Source: Pelobates cultripes
Lineage: Eukaryota; Chordata; Amphibia; Anura; Pelobatidae
Assembly: GCA_933207985.1 (NCBI GenBank)
Contig: OW240915.1
Coordinates: 116,455,215 to 116,519,214 of the forward strand
DNA: 64,000 bases
Reading direction: 5' to 3'
Shown here: in pieces, positions 1-10,344 of the stretch
Numbering within the stretch: the stretch's first letter is position 1
How the letters are laid out: every line of letters starts with the position of its first letter
Translations under genes and position numbers: made by a program
The notes under the pieces: generated by a model
What the model saw: only the letters and a program-made list of their open reading frames with translations
What the model was told of the DNA's origin: nothing
Databases searched by the model: none

Positions 1-234
1 TCCATAAAAAAATATAAAGAGAGAAACTTTATCACCTTTAAATTTTCATTTGAACATACAAATCTACCAGCTACATTCAGTGGCAGAACTAATGTAGTGA
101 GGGCCCTGGTGCAAGAATTGTTTTTGGGGCCCCTCTGACGTAAGAGTGACGAAAAGATAGATCCCCATCGGTCATGCAATTCTCACAATGCTATGGCAGC
201 GGAGATCTACCATTTACCCATCCTTGTAGGGTTG

Positions 235-640
235 TATTTGTGAGCAGTGTTTGTGAGTTTGAATATAATCATGTTTATGAATCTAATCATGTGTTTGTGT
301 GTGTATGTAGAGATGTATTTGTATGTACTCTTGTCATTGGAATGCAGCGGTGTATTTGTGTGTAGTGTTTGTATTTGAATGCAGGGGTGTGTTTGTAAGT
401 AGTGTTGGCTTTTAAATGCAGGTGTGCTTGCAAAGAATATTAGGGTTTTAATATAGGGGTTTATTTTTATGTAATGTTTGCATTTGAGTGCAATACTGTT
501 TGCTTTTAAATGTGGATGTATAATTGTGTGTAGTATTGGTGTTTGAGTGAAAGGGTGTGTTTGTATATAATTTTGGAATATGAGTGCAGGGGTTAGTATG
601 CAATGTTTGCTTGATTACACAGGTGTATTTACATGCTGTA
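235..640 (+). repeat. TG-rich degenerate minisatellite
   Basis: Imperfect units of roughly 30-40 bases repeat the theme 'tgcaggggtgtgtttgta.gtagtgtt.g.tttgaa'. The array lies inside the repeat that starts near 75. A similar but shorter TG-rich tract is found in the other copy near 59300-59400, so the array belongs to the repeat family rather than to this locus. Short open frames here are low-complexity artefacts. Confidence 0.7.
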
Positions 641-832
641 TTGGTGTTTGCTGGGATGTATGCACATACATCAATATACACAGGTATACATACACATTAA
701 CACACAAATATACACACACTCATATACACACTGACACATGCACACACACATACACACAGTGACACACAGATACACACATTGATATGAACACACAAAAATA
801 CACACACTCAGATACACACATGAATATGTCTT
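641..832 (+). repeat. CA-rich microsatellite-like tract
   Basis: Dense imperfect CA/TA repeats such as 'acacacactcatatacacac' run through this interval. It is a simple-sequence tract with no coding content. Confidence 0.8.
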
Positions 833-1122
833 AATGTATTTACAGCCCCCTTCCTGTTAGCTTACCTTCATCTTTTGCAGGTGGGTGGCTTAATTAAGGT
901 GCTGGCTGAGGCTGATGTGTGGCAGCAGCTCACTTTTTTCTCCCCCCCTCTCCCCCCCCCCGCTCCCTGTGTTTCCTCTCCTTTGTGGTGTGCTCTCCTT
1001 ATATTTTGGAGCTTGTGACAGGGTGTCACTTCATCCCAGTCGACTGACATCACAGGGGCCTGGTCAGGCTCTTAAAGAACTGTGGCACCCAACCGGACTA
1101 CTGTTGATCAATATCCATGGCG

Positions 1123-1127
1123 CTGGG
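1123..1127. other. Target-site duplication of the provirus, left copy
   Basis: The five bases CTGGG sit directly before the TG of the left LTR and recur at 8188-8192 directly after the CA of the right LTR. This marks the exact integration site. Confidence 0.9.
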
Positions 1128-1620
1128 TGAAAGGGTTAATGCTGTTATGGACTCAAATCCCCTCGGTTCTCGATCCCTCGGTCACCATAATCAAGGTTGA
1201 TGGAGAATCATTGTCAGCAATAAGACACGGACAACAGCATGCTTGACAAGACTCTCAAATGAGTGTATTCCAGAGCTAGCTTTTATACATAGTTTGCTTA
1301 CATTAGCCATGATATATGCAAATACAGTACAGACTATAAGATGTATTACTTCCTTATATTACATGTTATTCTGACAATGGAAAGATAAGCTTTTGCATAC
1401 GTCTGGGGAAGAATATCCTGAAATCGGAATGGGCAAGACATCCTGAGATTTAGCATTGTCTTACATCCTATAGAAGAAATACCTTAGTCTGTCACAGTCA
1501 GCATATTATGTCGTAAATTGAGTTTAACTATTTCATATCCTTTCAGTCAGCAATAATATTTATAAACCTTATAAAAGCATAAAATACATATGAACAAGTT
1601 AACTATTCCATATTCTTACA
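1128..1620 (-). repeat. 3' LTR of the provirus
   Basis: This 493-bp terminal repeat starts TG and ends CA on the plus strand and matches 7695-8187 except for three substitutions near its left end (around positions 1145, 1165 and 1195). Read on the minus strand it begins TGTAAGAATATGG and ends CCCTTTCA. A TATAAAAG box is at 1280-1287. Confidence 0.97.
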
Positions 1621-1631
1621 TTCCCCTCTTT
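1621..1631 (-). other. Polypurine tract of the provirus
   Basis: On the minus strand the sequence AAAGAGGGGAA abuts the TG that opens the 3' LTR. This is the position and composition expected for the primer of plus-strand DNA synthesis. Confidence 0.9.
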
Positions 1632-1649
1632 GAGCAATAAAAAAATTGC

Positions 1650-2819
1650 TCATCTTATCGATAAAATCTTACCAGGACAGAGAAACTTCCACATGGTATT
1701 TTCAGGGGTGCTAGTCACTCCCTGCGGGACTTTCATTAATTTCTTCACCTCGATTCCCATGTGGTAATTCATAAGGCCCAGTTTAAAGATGGGTTGATAG
1801 CCTTCAGTGGCAGAGAGGAGAATTTCTAATTGTTTCTGTTCTGCATTATGGATTAATTTCTGTACTTTCTTCCTCAATGTACAAGTAAGGTGACAGTTAT
1901 ATAAAATCATACACAATAAAATCAGGACTATAATAACAAAAGGATAGAAGAATGATTTCATTATCTGGGATCCAGTAGGGGATCAACCAGTAAAGCATCG
2001 TACCAATGATGGGCTAAATCATTCTGAATTTGTGAACTCACCTTAAGGAGTTCTCCTTTTAGGATATGTGTGGCTATCTGTGTGTGTTATTTTTTACTTT
2101 TGGTTCTATGGTAGGGGATAAAGGACAGTAATAAGGTGTAAAAATATAAGGTAGTGTATAGTTCTCAATTGCAGTGTCGTTCATAATGACTAACATTTGT
2201 CCCCTTTTCCGATTAATGATACCAGTTATATAATCATTATTAAAAGTAATAAGGCCTGTCTGTTTACATTGATATGCAACCTTAACTGTGCACATTTCTG
2301 CCTTATAAGATCTAACAATTTTCTGTGAACCTTCAAACAAACATAATGCATCGGTTTCATTAGTTGTGGACACATTTCATATGGGTAACTGGTAATTATA
2401 AGGGTTACTATTTGTTCAATTCATCCAAATGCATTCAATGAATGAATGATTGCATATTACAAGCTGATAGAAAGGTGGTTCTTGAGGGGGCGTGTGTGAC
2501 GAATGCTAGATGAGGGGCTAAGGCCTAATTGGGCTGGGGGTATTGAAGAATTGTTCATCATGTCAGAGTCTTTTTTCCAGAAACAGACAGGTTTCAAACT
2601 TGCCATTGACTTGTACTCATAATGGCATTCAAGGAACAATATCAGAGGGAGTATAACAACTCCAGAAAGCATAGCGCACAACATAATCTTGATCTCAGGT
2701 ACGTATGATCCTCTCAATCTACGATATGGTGTAAAAGCCATGATGCTTCGCTGAGGAGAAATTCTTCTGTTTCCAAGCGAGGAGTGGTGTTGTCTTCCTT
2801 GGTTCCTCTCTTTGGACAC
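1650..2819 (-). pseudogene. env: Retroviral env remnant
   Basis: Three minus-strand open pieces in different frames (2457-2819, 2074-2373 and 1650-1961) occupy the env position between integrase and the 3' LTR. The first has an arginine-rich N-terminus followed by a hydrophobic segment near residues 45-62, suggesting a leader or signal anchor. The second contains several cysteines and N-glycosylation-type NxS/T sites. The third opens with a strong transmembrane segment (about residues 3-24), followed by a long polar region. The first piece overlaps the integrase C-terminal frame by about 100 bases, as is common for pol/env. At about 1.2 kb the gene is too short for a complete surface plus transmembrane protein, so deletion has occurred. 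Confidence 0.7.
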
Positions 2820-3650
2820 AGCTTCACTCGGGATGCGTGAATCCAGATGTCATGGGAATCTGTGAGGACAGCGGTTCTGGGTACAGCAATCACAGTAGCA
2901 GGTGGTCCAAAAGGGTATCCTCCTTTCTTGGTCCTGTTCAGCTGACGGATATACACCTTGTCACCGGGCTGGTATGAATGAGTAGGTTCCTGTGAAGGTA
3001 AGGGAAAACTGCGAAGAAACATTGTCATACATACCATTCGGTTTTATCAACAATTCCTGTACATATTGTTCTTGTATTAGCTGTAAATCCCCAGACATTA
3101 TAACAAGCGGTTCCCTGGCCCAGGGTGTGGGAAAAGGTCATCCCATCAAAATCTCAAATTGAGATAATTTAGTCACCTTGTTGGGATTCATTCTTATCTC
3201 AGCTAAAATAGCTGGTAGATATCTAGTCCAATTTACCCATGTTCCTGGGTAAATTCTGGGCTTTTCCTTAATAGTCCTATTCATCCTTTCAACTACCCCT
3301 GTATTCTGTGGATGATATGGTATATAAAACTGCCAGGTAACTTGCAAGAATTTAGCAAGTTCCTGGGCAACCCTACTGGCAAAAACCGGGCCATTATCAG
3401 AGCCAATCTGCAGAGGACAGCCATACCTGGGAATAATTTCAATAACAATAATCTTCACTAGCATCTTCCCTAGATGTCACAAAGGCCTCATGCCATCTAC
3501 TAAACTGATCAACTATGACCAGTAAGTATTGCTGTTTCTTACCAATTTTGGATACATGAATAAAATCAATCTGTAAGTGTGTAAAAAGAGCAGCGTTCAC
3601 ACGATCTTACAAAAGACTGTACATGTTGCCTGAGATTCCTAATACAAAAT
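2714..3650 (-). pseudogene. pol: Retroviral integrase remnant
   Basis: Pieces at 3465-3650, 3138-3464 and 2714-3037 make up an integrase. The first contains the beta-strand with the first catalytic Asp (IDFIHV) and a VDQFSRWHEAF motif. The second has the second catalytic Asp in SDNGPVF and the catalytic Glu in HPQNTGVVERMNR. The third is a C-terminal domain with PGDKVYIRQ, YPFGPPATV and WIHASRVK, like the GPY/F module of class I retroviruses. Frames change near 3465 and between 3138 and 3037. The N-terminal zinc-binding region is poorly preserved (3600-3720). The gene cannot make a continuous protein. Confidence 0.9.
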
Positions 3651-3748
3651 GCTTGCTATGTGCCTGACTGATAAAGCAGTTTGCTTCAAATATGCCTATT
3701 CTCCCCTCTTTAGAGAACAGATCATTCTGATCTTTCTCTAAACCTTGT

Positions 3749-4820
3749 TTAATCCAAAAGACAGATTCTGGGTATTAAAAAAAGAATCTCATAACCACTT
3801 AAGCGCTGGGCTGTCATGTGTTGTGTGGTGAGATTTGTTATCAGCTGAGTGACCTGGTGACTGGCATGAAGTATTGTAGGATGCCCTAGTGTGATAGTAG
3901 TAGCATTTTCAACAGCCATTGCACATGCTATCAATGCTCTGAGACACACCGGCATACCCTGTACCGGAGCTCGAACTACTTTGGAAAAGAATGCTATGGG
4001 ACGCATACCGCCTCCTTGCTCTTGTGCACAGACCGCGGCCATGGTTTTACAATTGTCCCAAGCATACAAATGAAATGGTTTACAATACACAAGTAGTCCT
4101 AAAGCCTGGGCTTGCACAATAACAACTTTAAGGGCAATATATACAGCTAGCATGTCTGGTGACCAGCAGACATTTTCAGGGCTGTCAGAACGTACAGCCT
4201 CCCTTAGGATTGAGTCATAATGGGAGCATTCAGGGATCCATTGGTGGCAGTAATTAATCATGCCGAGGAAGGTGAGCAACTCCTTCCGAGTAGTGGGTGT
4301 AGGAATCCTCTGAATGACCTCAATACGTTTTGGACTCAATTGTCTGGTGCCTAAAGCCAGAACAAAACCTAAGTATTCAACCTTTGATTTACACAATTGC
4401 ATTTTGTGTTTAACAACCTTGTGACCCACAGTTGCTGACAGTATCCACAGTGCTTGACTCATAGCTAGGGCTACATAACAACAAATCATCAACATTTTGC
4501 AAAAAAGGACGGAACCATGACCGGTGGTCCATGTTGTTTAGAGTATGTTGGAGTACCAACGAATAAACAGCTGGGGAGTCCACATAGCCTTGGGTAAGCG
4601 TTTCCAGGTAAACTGACAGCCTTCAAAAAGTAAAAACCATAAGTAGCTGTGTCTCTTGATCAATAGGTATAGAAATAAATGCATTACTTAAATCAATGAC
4701 AGTGAAGCAAGTGGCATCATGTTGAATGGCTGTAATGAGGGATGTCCCATCAGGGACAATGGGTGAAATGGGCACAATTAAACTATTCAGGGCTCTAAAG
4801 TCCTGAACTAAGCGATATGC
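3749..4820 (-). pseudogene. pol: Retroviral reverse transcriptase remnant
   Basis: The piece at 4623-4820 carries YRLVQDFRALN and the motif-A strand FTVIDLSNAF. Between 4622 and 4500 the palm continues in shifted frames. The YxDD box appears as NVDD at about 4485-4497 in one frame, while the following 248-codon frame (3749-4495) continues in another with VEYLGF, a KELLTFLGMINYCHQWIP motif and a connection-like region. Protease and RT fingers are missing: the open frame passes directly from nucleocapsid-like sequence into the VQDFRALN motif. RNase H is largely lost before 3749. Frameshifts, the altered YxDD Tyr and the deletions make it inactive. Confidence 0.92.
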
Positions 4821-4822
4821 TG

Positions 4823-5484
4823 GCCAGTGGTGTTGGGAGTGGGTCTGGTGTTGTTCTTGCCTACAGGGCATATTTTGAGAATTGTGGGGTTGTTGGGGTG
4901 TGTGGGGTTTCCTGGGGTTTCCTGGGGTGTGGACACTCATTCCTCCAGTGGCCATATTGGCCACAGTTGAAACAAGTGATTCTGTCTATTCCTCCTTGGT
5001 TACCCCTGCCCCTATAACTCTGATTTCCCTGTCTCCATCCCCTTGCCCCTCTTTGACCACCCCTTCCACGGGCTCTATGTGCTCCATCCCATCCTCACTC
5101 TCAGCCTGTGTAGGTGGACAGTGTTGCAATCCCTGAGCAGAATAAGCAACCTTACTTTCCTAAATCTTTTCTTAAGTCAAAACAACCTACATTTTCCTTT
5201 TCTATAACCTTGGTAAGAAAATCTGAGCTATCCAAATTGGCCCAGTCTGAAATCAATTGTTTCACAAGCAAAGAATACTGTGGCAACATATTACCACGGC
5301 ATGACTGTATTTTAAAGAGATCTATATCATCTCCAGACATCAAACCTGCCTCATACTTCCAACACTTGTAAAATTTATTTACAAAAATCATATTACCAAT
5401 CTCTTCCTTTGCATCTTGCTTATATGCCAAAGCAGTGAATATAGATTGCTTATTCTTCCATAATCCCAACATTTCAGCTTCCAC
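4823..5484 (-). pseudogene. gag: Retroviral gag remnant (capsid end and nucleocapsid)
   Basis: At 4933-4974 the minus strand encodes a canonical CCHC zinc knuckle (Cx2Cx4Hx4C) preceded by a Gly/Arg-rich basic stretch and followed by a Pro/His/Gln-rich tail. Upstream, 5152-5484 is open for 110 codons of plausible capsid-type sequence (acidic and helical) but is in a different frame from the knuckle. The knuckle binds genomic RNA in intact viruses. The gag start and matrix region cannot be recognised further upstream. Confidence 0.75.
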
Positions 5485-7648
5485 CTTGTTCCAAATTTTA
5501 GCACATCTTACTGAAGTACTAAGCTCATAATCACCAATTCATTTCAAACCATATAACTCATACTCAGCATCCAATGTAATATTACACGTCATCTCACAAA
5601 ACAATATCTTTGTAGAAACACATAATGGGTACCCAGCAGATATGCCAATACAGAAATCACATTTATGGGCACACAACTACACACTCTGTCTCCCTCCTAG
5701 GAAACACGGATAGACACAAAATAAAAGCAATCTTAAACTAACACCTCCAAATCTCCAACTATTCTTGGCCAAAACGTTAGTATTCAACAACTAATAAAAC
5801 AGTTATTTGCTAGGTTATTTGGCTGTCATTCTTATCAGGATCACTAGACTGTGACAAACTGATTCACATATAATTTAAAACAATACAGCAACGTATAAAT
5901 TAAACCACTTTCAAGTTAAACTGTACACTTATCACACATTATCACAATCACCATTTACACAGAATAAACAGTTTACAGCTGTATTCAGAACATATTATTG
6001 GAAGGTATACCAATTTTAGTTTAGATTTATTTTAGGGATTCTTATGTATACATTTTCTTAATTAACTTCATTACTTTAATTTACTATAGTATTGTATATA
6101 AAGAAAGGATCCATTTATATAGCGCGCTCATAACTCAACTATTTGTCTGAAACGTCCATTAACTAATCTGAGATGATGCTGCATCAACTTAAATCTTATA
6201 GAAATTGAACAAACATCTGGACCAGATTAAACAGACATGGTTTCACCTGAATCTTTCAGAACTCTCAGAGACTTAAAATTTTTTTATTCTATACCATGTT
6301 TTAAAGGCATGGTAAACCTTAAGACCGGTCAGTCTCCAAGAGCCTTTGTAACACAGGTAAAAACCTTTGTCCGTGATTTCTGATCCAGGCTATATACCAC
6401 AATTTAAAATAACACATAATGTGAGGCATAGAAGACACCAGCAGTAGTTATTACACTGGATCATTTAAAAGGAACCTGTCGCAATAAAAAGGTTAGTTTA
6501 CAGCGCAAAATGAAGCATGTGTTGGACCGCTGAAAATGTAAATGTTGCTCTGTTATTTTCAAACATAAATCATATTTAGTATGGATCCTTTGCAACAAAC
6601 ACACAGGGCAGGGCAGATGTGCTGATTGGTGTTTCTATACAATTAATCCCATATGGGGAATTAACTTTCAAATACTAATGAAGTGCTTCCTTTTTGTCTC
6701 AGTATAAAATATACTGAGCTCATCATTTCAAAAAGAATGTAACTCATTTACACTTATCCCACTCTCATAATAAGTGTAGTGGGCTTATGGAATTAAAGTA
6801 ACAATCATACCAGGCACACATATCCCATGTGAAATAACTTACAATTAAACAGAGTAATAAACTTATACTTCTATGCGACAGAAAGAATAAAGTAAAAAGA
6901 TTTAAGTAGGTCTATCAGGTACAACCTGTGAGTCATTTCTTTTCTAATATACAGTTCTGCTATCTTGCAGAAAGATAAGTCCTGCGCTCACTCCCATCAC
7001 TACTGGGCAGCAGCAAGGACTACAGTACACATCAGCCCCAATATATGGTAAAAACCAAAGAAAAACAAGTTACCTGCGTTCTCTCCTTAATCCCTATGTA
7101 TTTTTAAAACCTCCATTTGTTTAACAGTACTGCTATCTTATATATACACATATACATATACACACACATATATACATACATATATTGGTCACTCAGGACC
7201 TGAACTCACATTTCCCATACTGCTGACTCAGGGTGGGGACACTACTAACTTACCAAAGTGTGTCCCCAATATAGACAAACAATCACCCACAAAGAACACT
7301 TAAGACAAACAAAGGTGACCGGGAGAAAGAGAAGTTTGGGTTATACTTATAGATCTATAAACCGTGCTCCTCAGAACACCTATAGTCTTAATAAACCGGA
7401 GACCTCTTATGGTCTCAAAACCTGTATCTACCTGAGATATCTTAGATACTAACCTGGGTTACCAAAACCCTATATATTTAGACCAAATGTCTAATAAACC
7501 GGAGACCTCTTATAGTCTCAATATAAACCGGAGACCTCTCATGGTCTCAATATAACTAGAGTCCTTACACCTTTCCTATCTACTGGATACAGACTTACTG
7601 AACCAAAGGGGTCATAGACAATCAGCGTCAAATAAGACACAAAAAGGC
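5485..7648 (-). other. Proviral leader and degenerate 5' gag region, no readable gene
   Basis: About 2.2 kb of A/T-rich sequence lies between the gag remnant and the primer binding site. No frame longer than about 65 codons is open. Short AC/AT-rich runs occur near 7140-7190, and a hairpin cluster sits at 7391-7550. The 5' half of gag was either deleted or has decayed past recognition. Confidence 0.6.
7391..7550 (-). repeat. Three repeated stem-loop units in the proviral leader
   Basis: The unit 'ataaaccggagacctctta.ggtctcaa' occurs at 7391-7417, 7495-7520 and 7522-7549. Each has 6-base complementary arms GAGACC/GGTCTC around a 6-base loop (arms at 7399-7404/7411-7416, 7502-7507/7514-7519 with one weak pair, and 7531-7536/7543-7548). 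They lie between the primer site and gag, where retroviral packaging signals reside. Confidence 0.65.
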
Positions 7649-7657
7649 TACTCACCG
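7649..7657 (-). promoter_or_regulatory. Candidate major splice donor of the provirus
   Basis: The minus strand reads CGGTGAGTA, a near-consensus donor (G|GTGAGT), about 20 bases downstream of the primer binding site. That is the usual place for the donor used to make spliced env RNA. No functional evidence can be read from sequence alone. Confidence 0.5.
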
Positions 7658-7673
7658 CAAATGGTTTTGCTGA

Positions 7674-7691
7674 TCCCACTTCTAGACACCA
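7674..7691 (-). other. Primer binding site, tRNA-Leu-like
   Basis: Two bases inside the 5' LTR the minus strand begins TGGTGTCTAGAAGTGGGA. This is complementary to a tRNA 3' end of the leucine type (acceptor TTCTGACACCA with T-stem CCCAC), apart from one extra base. It would prime minus-strand DNA synthesis. Confidence 0.75.
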
Positions 7692-7694
7692 AGC

Positions 7695-8187
7695 TGAAAG
7701 GGTTAATGCTGTAATGGACTCAAATCCCCTCAGTTCTCGATCCCTCGGTCACCATAATCAATGTTGATGGAGAATCATTGTCAGCAATAAGACACGGACA
7801 ACAGCATGCTTGACAAGACTCTCAAATGAGTGTATTCCAGAGCTAGCTTTTATACATAGTTTGCTTACATTAGCCATGATATATGCAAATACAGTACAGA
7901 CTATAAGATGTATTACTTCCTTATATTACATGTTATTCTGACAATGGAAAGATAAGCTTTTGCATACGTCTGGGGAAGAATATCCTGAAATCGGAATGGG
8001 CAAGACATCCTGAGATTTAGCATTGTCTTACATCCTATAGAAGAAATACCTTAGTCTGTCACAGTCAGCATATTATGTCGTAAATTGAGTTTAACTATTT
8101 CATATCCTTTCAGTCAGCAATAATATTTATAAACCTTATAAAAGCATAAAATACATATGAACAAGTTAACTATTCCATATTCTTACA
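7695..8187 (-). repeat. 5' LTR of the provirus
   Basis: This is the second 493-bp terminal repeat, flanked outside by CTGGG at 8188-8192. It is nearly identical to 1128-1620, with three differences in 493 positions by eye. As the upstream LTR of a minus-strand provirus it supplies the promoter. Confidence 0.97.
7847..7854 (-). promoter_or_regulatory. TATA box in the 5' LTR
   Basis: The minus strand has TATAAAAG, preceded by 'ctatg' and followed by 'ctagctctgg'. It is the only good TATA element in the LTR and would place the U3/R boundary roughly 25-30 bases downstream. No canonical AATAAA follows it within the LTR. Confidence 0.6.
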
Positions 8188-8500
8188 CTGGGCACTCTAG
8201 TCCCCGGACTTTGGAGGCGGCCCACCACTGTCCGGAGGGCCCATTTCCAGGTATGAACAGTTTGGCAGCAACTTAATGGTGGAGATGCTGCTGCTGCCCC
8301 CCCCCCCCAGCGCTCTGGACCCTGGAGCAGCCGCACCAGCTGCACCAGCGGTAATTAGTCCACTGGCTATGTTAGTCCAACAGTCCATGCTGGATTAATA
8401 TAAGAGCTGGTAGAACTGAAGCTTGTTCCAGTCAATGCTGGATTAATATAAGAGCTGGTAGAACTGAAGTTAGTATGGGGAGAAGAAATGTGTCCATGTC
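8188..8500 (+). repeat. Continuation of the repeat split by the provirus, with a 48-bp tandem duplication
   Basis: After the CTGGG duplication, the unclassified repeat resumes with a G/C-rich stretch and a run of C at about 8299-8310. At 8382-8476 a unit containing 'atgctggattaatataagag' and 'ctggtagaactgaag' occurs twice at a spacing of 48 bases. No gene is visible. Confidence 0.55.
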
Positions 8501-9074
8501 AGCGTGTCTTTTTTATTTTTCCCCGGTCAGCACATGCAGTGTGAAAGAAATATAATTGGTCGAACCTCCAATAATGACTACTCCATGAGAGAAGTGGATG
8601 GGATTCCATGCTGTACAAGAATGACAGGACTGGTACATTGTCTCTGTTTTGTGCCATTCTTATCCTTCTCTAGCTTCAACTCCTCTTCTGCTCTGTCTGT
8701 AGTAGTGATGCAAGGCAGCTGGGCAGTACAGAGGAAAGCATATAATTGAATATCCTTACAGAAACAACCTCTTCCCCCCTTACTTCAAGCACTTGACTAC
8801 TATGTTTATGCACATAGAAATAGGAAAGGGTGATAAAAATTGCATTTTATTTAAACTTGCATCATGTATGATATAGATGAAGGAGGGCAATGTAGATGGA
8901 GAAAGTTGGTATACAGAGCACAGCAGTGAAGCATCATTGGGGACAGATGAGAAGAAAAAGTTCCACATTTCCAATGGGATATAGGGAAAGCTATCAGGGA
9001 ACAGAGTCAATAGTTGGTCAGAGTAAGCAATATAGCAGGAGAAAGAATGAAGAAAAAATGTTGAGCAGAAGTTT
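8501..9074. other. No gene or known repeat recognised
   Basis: Mixed-composition sequence with only short open frames on both strands (the longest minus frame, 8780-9193, runs into a CR1 fragment and has no recognisable motif). Likely intronic or intergenic filler. Confidence 0.5.
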
Positions 9075-9600
9075 ACAGTTACATAATTACATAGACTGAA
9101 AAGAGACATGTGTCCATCAAGTTCAGCCTTCTTCAGATCTGTTTTTTTTTTTTGTGGGGATTCTGTTGATCCAAAAGAAGGCAGAAATACCAAATTTGAA
9201 GTACTTCCAATTTTGCAACAAACTAAGAAAAAAAATCCTTCTTGACCCCAGAATTGCAGTCCGATTTATCCTTGGATCAAGAAGCTATTACCCTACAGTC
9301 GAAAAATTATGTCATCTAATATTATGATTTTGCAAGTATGCATCTAGTTGCTGTTTAAACATCTGTACAGACTGATAAAACCACGTCTTCGGACAGAGAA
9401 TTCCACATCCTTTTTGTTCTTATGGTAAAAAAAAAAAAACCTTTCCTTCGCCTTGCACTAAATCTTCTTTCTTTCAGTCTAAATGCATGACCTTGTGTTT
9501 GTGTATATATTTCCAGTCAATGCTTTTTATTTTGTATAATGTAATCATATACACTCTGAGGAGCCATTTTATTAAACTAATGATGTTTAAATTTGTTAGT
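9075..9600 (-). mobile_element. CR1-type LINE, 3' fragment
   Basis: Read on the minus strand, this ends with the characteristic CR1-like tail 'aacttgatggacacatgtctcttttcag..tatgtaa', close to the 3' end of the copy at 17465. It matches that copy through 'gatccaaaagaagg' and 'cttggatcaag.agctattacc'. Only the 3' UTR and the last part of ORF2 remain. A poly-T run at 9141-9152 and a poly-A run at 9427-9440 are local expansions. Confidence 0.85.
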
Positions 9601-9726
9601 AGTTAAAGGATGCTAAGAACACATGCAAAGAAAGTTGGCAGAATAGGGAAAAAGAAGACCAGAGGAAAGGGTGGGATGGACAGGTAACAGAAGAGTGGAA
9701 GAAATGGATACAAATGGGGAACTTAA

Positions 9727-10287
9727 AGGGACACTCCAGGCACCCAGACCCCTTCTGCCCATTGGAGTGGTCTGGGTGCCAACTCCCACTACCCTTAACC
9801 CTGCAAGTGTAATTATTGCAGTTTTTTATAAACTGCAATAATTACCTTGCAGCGTTAACTCCTCCTCTAGTGGCTGTCCACTAGAGGGCACCTCCGTGTC
9901 TATAGCACAGGTCTGTGCTAGAGCGTCGCTGGACGTCCTCACGCTGTGCGAGCACCTCCAGCGTCGCTCAATTCCCCGTAGGAAAGCATTGAAAAGCATT
10001 TTCAATGCTTTTCTATGGAGAGCTCTAATGCGCTTGCACGGCATTGCCGCGCATGCGCATTAGGTCTCCTCAGCCAGCAGGCAGGATCAGTCTCGCCCAC
10101 CGGCTGACGTAAGGAAGAGGAGGAGCGGCAGGAAGCAGAAACCAGCGCCAAAGTACATCGGCGGGCGTCTCAGGTAAGTGACTGAAGGGATTTTCACCCC
10201 TTCAGCAATCGGGGATGAGGGGTGGGAGGGAGAGGGAACCTGCAGTGCCAGGAAAACAGATTGTTTTCCTGGCACTGGAGTGTCCCT
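9727..10287. mobile_element. TTAA-flanked MITE (T2/Kolobok-like ends), copy A
   Basis: TTAA at 9723-9726 and 10288-10291 flank a 561-bp element. Its ends are inverted: it opens AGGGACACTCCAG and closes CTGGAGTGTCCCT. Inside are further inverted pairs, such as 'gcagttt.tataaactgc' and 'ctagtggctgtccactag'. There is no coding capacity. The TTAAAGG terminus resembles T2-type MITEs of Xenopus, which are attributed to Kolobok. piggyBac also uses TTAA targets, so the superfamily is provisional. Confidence 0.85.
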
Positions 10288-10344
10288 TTAAGTGAGTGAG
10301 GCCTGAGATCAGAAATGTCAATTCATTTGAAAAACTGATGTTTT

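Larger units (their letters stand above)
75..1127 (+). repeat. Unclassified interspersed repeat, left part
   Basis: This stretch begins near 'cagtggcagaactaatg' and matches a second, shorter copy at 59125-59405 through the same landmarks ('ggccctggtgc', 'taccatccttg.agg.tt.tatttgtg'). It carries a TG-rich variable array in its first half and a C/T-rich stretch near 935-965. The provirus at 1128-8187 interrupts it, and the sequence resumes at 8188. No long open frame or coding motif is visible. The family is unknown to me by name. Confidence 0.6.
1128..8187 (-). mobile_element. Endogenous retrovirus, full-length but defective provirus
   Basis: A 7060-bp provirus lies on the minus strand. It has two 493-bp LTRs (TG...CA ends), a 5-bp direct duplication, a tRNA-Leu-like primer binding site, a polypurine tract, and gag, pol and env remnants in the normal order. 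The LTRs differ at only three positions that I can find, yet all internal genes are frameshifted or deleted. RT and integrase motifs look closest to class I (gamma/epsilon-like) retroviruses. The 5-bp duplication and Leu-type primer site would also suit ERV-L-like elements, so class is left open. Confidence 0.95.
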
